Part shown: in pieces, positions 58,766 to 64,000 of the stretch
Layout: every line of letters starts with the position of its first letter
How positions within the stretch are numbered: the stretch's first letter is position 1
Assembly (NCBI GenBank): GCA_029844215.1
Contig: CM056732.1
Coordinates: 53,119,007-53,183,006, forward strand
Length of the DNA: 64,000 nucleotides
Direction of reading: 5' to 3'
From: Przewalskia tangutica
Taxonomy: Eukaryota > Streptophyta > Magnoliopsida > Solanales > Solanaceae
Notes under the pieces: model-generated
Databases searched by the model: none
What the model saw: only the letters and a program-made list of their open reading frames with translations
Told to the model about the DNA's origin: nothing
Translations under genes and position numbers: made by a program

Positions 58766-60560
58766 CGTACATTCTTTTCAAGAGACTCCTTTTTGTGTAA
58801 TACCCCAAGATACTAACACCCGTAGTATCAAGGTGTGTCTATTTTTCAAAGTAAGTTACTATACTTTTAGAAACTCATTTCAAAGCTTGAAACCAAGTAA
58901 CTTCAATTTTTTACAATCTAGGCAACTTATGCCCATTAATCAAAATAGACAACTTTCTAAACCTTCCATAAAGCCGTTATAACCAACTTCCCATAAAGCC
59001 GTTATAACCCTTTATGGTTTTTAGACAATTTCATTCTTTTTATAATTAAGAGACTTATACTTAAAACCAAGTATCACAAACTTTCTAATCGAGTCTCTTA
59101 ACTTTCAAAATACTTCGAGTCTCTTAATATTTAGAAAACAAGTTTCTTCTACTTTTAAACCTCAAGTAACTCACACCTTTAAAACAAGTTACTTCTCTTA
59201 AATCATGTCATTTCTCCTCTCTTAAAACAATTAAGTAAATCACTCCTTTAACTCCCTAAAGTCATTAAAAATACCCTTAGGTTTTGGAACTAAGGCACTA
59301 GCCAAAAGGTTTGGAAACCACTTCCTTTTCAAGACTCCATGTACTTTAAGTAAAATACTTTCACTTTTAAGAATCCAAACTTCACTAAGGAATTGGATTA
59401 TACAACTTACAATTTAAACATCAAAGTACAATCAAGGGAGTACATAGAACGAATTCTATTTTAGGCAATCCAAATACAACCAAGGAATGTATCATTTAAG
59501 GAGTAGAACTTACTTTCTTTATCTTAAGGAATCATGCTAGAAGAGGAGATAGTTCACATACCTTTTCGGCTAAATCCACAAGCTAAGCCGAATACGTCGC
59601 ACGTAGAAGTGTCAACCTATAATGGTCACAACAAGACTATCAACTTCTAGTCTCTAACGTAGAATAATACTAAGTATACGGTCTCTAATTCTACGGAAAA
59701 TCGGGCAGCACTTCCTTTGTTTCTACTCACTTTGCCACCTTTTTCAAGGTCGAATACAATACCCAACACGCCACATTTAAGGCTCCAAACAACAACCAAA
59801 ACAGGGGATTACACGCCTTACAATACGTAAAATTCCGCCCCACAATTCATAATGCAGTAGTACAAAAATCCAAGCCATTCTCGGCCAATCTTATAACCAA
59901 CAATACTAAGGTCTTTTCCAATTCTTTCCTAATTCCAAGTTTTAAGGTCTAACATGTTATATAGTCATAAACAACTTCAACAACTACAATTTCCTTCTTT
60001 TTTACAACATGCGACGACTTTACTAATAATCGACTTGAATTGAAATCTTAGGGCTAACATGCTAGTTTTCGGATTTAGGGTTCCAATAGCCAATACACTA
60101 ATCCAACTACATAATATAACTCTTGCTTGCTAATAACCATAGATCTGATCAATAAGTAAACTTAATTGCTAAAGCGACAAAATTTATACCTTTCCAAGCC
60201 CTTAAAATTTCCAAGATTCAAAGTCGCCTTAGCAATTCTTAGCTCCTTTCCTTAAGTTCCAATCCGCTCCAAGCACTCCTTAGAGGCCTATGAAGAACCC
60301 ATCTTCAAGTTCCAACTTCAAAGTTGAAGAACTCCTTAGGTTTCCGCCTTGCGACTAATACGAAAACGCCGTTTTTCCGAAATCTTTCTATTGAGATATC
60401 CTTACAATACCCTAAGGGACATTGGGTTAAAGTCTTGTGGCTAATGGATCAAAACTACAAAATTTTCTCTTCCTAAAGTGGCCTTGGCCGAGAGCAACTA
60501 TAGAGGAACAAGGTGTTCTCTAATTTTTCTAAGTGTAGAAATGCCAAGTCTTGCTACTAG

Positions 60561-60576
60561 TGTAGTATTTAAAACA
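60561..60576 (-). promoter_or_regulatory. TATA-like box of TG7 5-prime LTR
   Basis: Minus strand TGTTTTAAATACTACA, about 490 bp from the LTR start. Confidence 0.4.
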
Positions 60577-61059
60577 CATTGGAAGGCTTAGATTTAAACA
60601 AATGGGTGGCTAGGATGAATTTCACAAGGATTAAGCCCATGTGGACAAGTTGACTTTGGTCAAATATATCAAGCTTGAAGACTTATCTTCCAAGATGGTC
60701 AATGACCATTTTACCCTTACCATAATTTCGACCAAGACCATGTAGGGGTGCCACGTGTCGCCCTCTCATTCGTCCATAAAATTCCGTAACCCTAGTGGGC
60801 CCCACAAAAATGTAAAATTCCTCGGGTGGGCCCCACGTGACCAAATCCGTAAAAATAGATTTCCATAATATTAATAAGTTCCATATTCTTCAAATAATAC
60901 ATTTTGAGAATCCAATTCTCAACAACGAACATTTTTCCTTTCCTTTCAGCGTTGAACATTTTCCGTCGGAAAAACAATTCTTCCTTTCGTACCAATTTTC
61001 AAGTCTTGATTCCTTACGTGCATTCTCTTTTACAAGTCCTGGACTTACGGGATGTAACA

Positions 61060-61844
61060 GGGAATGTGACCATATGATCCGACACCGAGTCCCATGAGAT
61101 GGGCCGGGAATGTGACCACACGATCCGACACCGAGTCCCATGAGATGGGCCGGGAATGTGACCATACGATTCCACCTCGAGTCCCACGGGATGGGCCGAG
61201 ACATGTTATACGTATCATACGATTTATATGTAGATCGCGGTGAGGAAGGGTTCCACGGGCATGAGGGATGACTTGAGGGCGTGAGTCCCTGACATGACAT
61301 GACTGTTTTTATGTTGTGAATTGTAGTCTGGTTATCATACATGTCTCTTGTTTATATAGACTGTTATGATTTCATTTACTGATATTTCGATTTCACATAC
61401 TTGGTACTGTTATGCGACCTCCTTCGGGGCTGCGTCATGCCGCAGGTAGAGTACATCGTCGGTTGTTGATCCTCGCTCTTAGGATCACGATTCAGTATTC
61501 GGAAGCTCCGTTTCTCCTGAGGCTTATCTTTTGGTATGTTTCCCCGAGTTTGTAGGTTCTTGTACATTCAGGGGTATGGCGGGGCCCTGTCCCGTCATAG
61601 TTGTTATAAAAACTCTTAGAGGTCTGTAGTACTGTTGTGGGCGGTGTTTGTAAAAAGGATATAACTGTTCAGGTTTAATCATTTATATATATATGCAGAA
61701 AGGTGACCGTTTTGGTTAGCCTATTTTCTTATTGTATATCTTGTTTCATGTGTAAGTTTTATTTCCGCTGATTTTCTCTGATGTTGTATCACTAGGGTGC
61801 CTGGGGTAAGGCACCAGTCACGGGCCCGGGGTCGGGTCGTGACA
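61060..61844 (+). repeat. TG8 LTR (inverted), right piece
   Basis: Finishes the array (to about 61205) and runs to GGGGTCGGGTCGTGACA. With 49313-51662 it makes a 3.13-kb LTR. It is followed not by a PBS but by one A and a minus-strand purine tract. Confidence 0.85.
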
Positions 61845-61845
61845 A

Positions 61846-61880
61846 TTCTTCCCCCCTTAGAAACATTCATCCCGAATGTT
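61846..61880 (-). promoter_or_regulatory. TG8 polypurine tract and hairpin
   Basis: Purine tract AAGGGGGGAAGAA (61846-61858), hairpin AACATTC / GAATGTT (61862-61880) on the minus strand. Confidence 0.87.
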
Positions 61881-62637
61881 CCTTCTAAGTCTCTAAACAT
61901 ACATGTGTCGGTATAGTCCCCATTACTATACTTACAAAACCGATCATGCCACCAATGGCCAGAATATAACATGTACGCAAAATTCAAATCCAAGCCAACG
62001 AGGAATCATTTCTAATTCTCACAAAAAGCTCCCACTAGCTTCAATTTACTCTAAGGCCATTCCCGACCTTCACGATCCGATTCTGGTCGAACGCATCCAC
62101 GAACCCGTATGATGTCTACCTAGACTTGGGCCTAGCACCCTCGTGACCCTATCACAAAGCGGGACCACCACAAATTGACCCCACCCCAATTCGGGCTGCG
62201 GGTTGACCCGCGACCTTGCCTCAACCCGACCCCTTTCGCGCTAAGCTCTTGTTCCCCGATCCGGAACAATCTCACTAATCAAGTCACGAAAACCTAGTGG
62301 TCTTCTTAGCTCAACTACCCTCTTATAATTCACACCACTCAGGGACTTATCACACAATTATACCCCACGTATACTATGCACTCCGACAAAGGTCAATCGT
62401 AAACAAAATCTTTTACTCAAGACGGCCTCGCATCTAAGGTCTCCACGGATAATATTCTAAGGTTCACACCTTCCATGTCCCCATACTTACCTTTTCAACT
62501 ACCCATGTTTTCTAATCGCAATTAACGCAATGCTATCAGAACATAACACTCAAAATATACTCATCTTATCACACATACAAATCTCTAGAGGGGTAAGAAT
62601 ATACCTGTATTAACTGCCTCACTTTCCCTTCGTCGCT
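61881..62637 (-). other. TG8 3-prime non-coding block
   Basis: 757 bp, collinear with 34400-35159 of TG5; conserved stretch about 62080-62165. No gene seen. Confidence 0.72.
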
Positions 62638-63805
62638 CTAATCATAATCCTGCCCTGCCGGGCGCATAGCTATAGAAGGCGATGAACCTGCCACTGACCC
62701 GGTAGGCTGCGTCATTCTGCCTGTACCCCTCCTACTAGGACAGTCTCTCGTCACATGGCCCTGACGGCCGCAGGTGAAACAAGCACCAGTAAAAAGACGA
62801 CATTCCCCGGGATGACGCCTGCCACATCGTGCACACTGAGGGGGACATGAATCCTGCTGGCTAGAACCCATGTATATCTGTGAACTAAGCCACGAGCTCG
62901 ACCAGCTCCCGAATACCCGAGCGTCTGAAGGCGCGGAGGACCACTGTCTTGGCGGAGGTGCATAACTAACTTTCTTTGGCGGTCCGCCTCGAAAGTTACC
63001 AAGGACCTGCTGGCCCTCTTCTGCTGATCTCGGTCATTCTGTCGACCCCTCCGCTCCTCACATCCAAGTGCATAAGCCTGCATGCGGGCAATGTCCATGC
63101 CCGGCTGAAGAGCTACACCTGAGAAACTCTCTGCTAGGTAATCATCGAGCCCTGTGACATATCGGTGCACTCTATCCTCCATGTCTGCCACTAAAGCGGG
63201 GACATACCGAGCCAACGAGTCAAACTCTACGTTGTACTCCCGAACCGTACGCCCGTTCTGCCTCAACATCAAAAATCTGTCGGCCCGAGCCCTCCTCATC
63301 TGTGGAGGCAAGAAATGTGCAAGAAATGCCTCTGAGAACTCGTCCCATACAGCTGGAAGTGCATGCTCTCCCGACGGCTCGCGAATCAAACCGATCATTG
63401 CGGTATCACGCACCGATGCGAACCTAAGACCACCGACTCGGTCTCAAGCCTTGATCACTCTCATGATCCATCAGAATGGCTTCGGATGAACTCCTGCGGA
63501 TCATCCTCAGGCCTCGACCCATAAAACTCTGGTGGGCTGCAACTCAGAAAGTCCCGAAGTCTCAAACTATCCGACCTGGGGTGAACTATGGGTACTACTG
63601 GGACTGCTGCATCCAGCCTATCCTCGTGCCGTGCCACGATCCTGGCCAATAACTGGGCCATCTCCTTGTAACCCATATCCTCTGCTCCTGGCCGTGGGAC
63701 TGGAGGCTCAGGTACTGTGGTCTCTGTAGAGACTGCCGCTGCTCTACTCGCAGCTCCCTCTGCTGCCTTGCCCTTCTGGGCCCTGATTGCCTTGCGTGGA
63801 GGCAT
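62638..63805 (-). pseudogene. gag: TG8 gag, family B, cleanest full-length copy
   Basis: Three overlapping open pieces on the minus strand. 63461-63805: MPPRKAIRAQKGKAAEG start, DMGYKEMAQLLARIVARHED, then RLRDFLSCSPPEFYGSRPED and DPQEFI of the capsid N-terminal part. 62751-63413: VWDEFSEAFLAHFLPPQMRR, RQNGRTVREYNVEFDSLARY, DRVHRYVTGLDDYLAESF, GMDIARMQAYALGCEER. 62638-62871: nucleocapsid with CARCGRRHPGECR and the CCHC knuckle CFTCGRQGHVTRDC, ending PAGQDYD then TAG. Two frame changes, near 63450 and 62870, break an otherwise complete gag of roughly 390 codons. The family is Retrotrans_gag plus zf-CCHC, Del/Tekay-like. There is no pol downstream, where an autonomous element would have it. Confidence 0.9.
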
Positions 63806-64000
63806 AACTGGCACATAAGAATACGTCAGAGGGAGTCCAACTCATAACACAGATCTAAGGCACGATCTCAGAATGAGAAGAATGGAAACCAATCCTAAAT
63901 ATCCTGCAGCCTCCTGATTATAGGTGTGGTGCACAACACGCCGATAATCAAGACTCTACTAGATACGGTCTGTAGACACTTTCCGAGGACAACCTGGCTC
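63806..64000 (-). other. TG8 leader with dimer-initiation-like hairpin and cut PBS
   Basis: Hairpin at 63923-63942 on the minus strand: stem GGCGTG / CACACC (one mismatch), loop TTGTGCAC. The window ends at GGCTC, the start of the PBS complement (GCTCTGATACCA); the 5-prime LTR should begin about 13 bases further on. Confidence 0.7.

Larger units (their letters stand above)
51663..61059 (-). mobile_element. TG7: gag-only Ty3/Gypsy element, family A
   Basis: Complete element: 3-prime LTR 51663-54974, internal 54975-56936 (1962 bp), 5-prime LTR 56937-61059. Flanks TAGAA (51658-51662) and GGGAA (61060-61064) both precede TGTGACC-type array sequence and are probably one duplication with errors. 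LTR stretches (52830-53470, 58895-59535) are nearly identical, so it is young, yet the LTRs differ by about 0.8 kb in length. Confidence 0.9.
56937..61059 (-). repeat. TG7 5-prime LTR, 4.12 kb
   Basis: TGTCACACCCCGAACCCGGG to CTTACGGGATGTAACA. The longest LTR in the window because of a long 47-bp array. GTTCACATAC at 59552-59561; TATAACGG-type repeats near 58970-59010. Confidence 0.92.
49313..64000 (-). mobile_element. TG8: gag-only element with inverted 3-prime LTR (right end outside window)
   Basis: Internal region 61845-64000 is on the minus strand (purine tract at left, gag, leader, start of PBS at the window end). The LTR to its left (49313-51662 plus 61060-61844) reads on the plus strand, opposite to what a minus-strand element needs. 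TG7 is inserted in that LTR. Inserted in the Copia LTR after ATAGC (49308-49312); the partner duplication should lie right of the window. Confidence 0.75.

Noticed and set aside
63154..63489. 111-codon plus-strand frame (also 35665-36123 and 42749-43249)
   Set aside because: Antisense shadows of family B gag; they recur because gag itself is conserved.

Overview
This window is plant heterochromatin-type DNA made almost entirely of nested LTR retrotransposons. I see no host gene, tRNA, rRNA or bacterial feature. The basis for calling it a plant is the Ty3/Gypsy gag proteins with CCHC zinc knuckles, initiator-Met tRNA primer binding sites (TGGTATCAGAGC) and a Ty1/Copia gag. A eudicot, perhaps Solanaceae, is my guess from general sequence style only.

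I name the Ty3 elements TG1 to TG8 in order of appearance. All share one plan: an LTR of 3.1 to 4.1 kb beginning TGTTACACC or TGTTATACC and ending GTGACA; a PBS; a leader of about 200 bp; a gag gene; 0.3 to 1.1 kb of 3-prime non-coding DNA; and a purine tract. The internal region is only 1.8 to 2.6 kb, and no protease, reverse transcriptase, RNase H or integrase is visible anywhere in 64 kb. They are gag-only non-autonomous elements (TR-GAG-like) with giant LTRs. Family A (TG1, TG2, TG7) has a gag that lacks the capsid domain but keeps the zinc knuckle. Family B (TG3, TG5, TG6, TG8) keeps the capsid domain, which resembles the Del/Tekay type. All gags are broken by frameshifts.

Layout, left to right. 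1-6123: TG1 (+), sitting inside the 5-prime LTR of TG2 (+, to 12800). TG2 sits in the 3-prime LTR of TG3 (-, to 21427), which also carries a solo LTR (14530-17903) in its leader. TG3 sits in an LTR of TG4 (-, to 28894), which also carries a solo LTR (22166-25802, perfect TAACT duplication). TG4 sits in the gag of an old Copia element (-) whose surviving pieces are 28895-31170 and 48810-49312. TG5 (-, 31171-48809) is inserted in the Copia leader and carries TG6 (-, 37761-46928, perfect GATTT duplication) in its 5-prime LTR. TG8 (49313 to beyond the window end) is inserted in the Copia 5-prime LTR. Its 3-prime LTR is inverted relative to its body and carries TG7 (-, 51663-61059). Nesting is five layers deep on the left.

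The most interesting conserved structure is in the RNA leaders. All seven leaders carry a hairpin with a palindromic loop (GCGCGC in family A, GTGCAC in family B) between PBS and gag, which looks like a retroviral dimer-initiation kissing loop. A second hairpin lies next to every purine tract. Every LTR has an AG|GTATGTGA splice-donor-like box. LTRs also carry minisatellites of different unit and copy number at equivalent positions. Many short indels between sister LTRs fall at CAG/CTG/CCGG contexts, and may be base-calling errors in the assembly, so some frameshifts may not be real.
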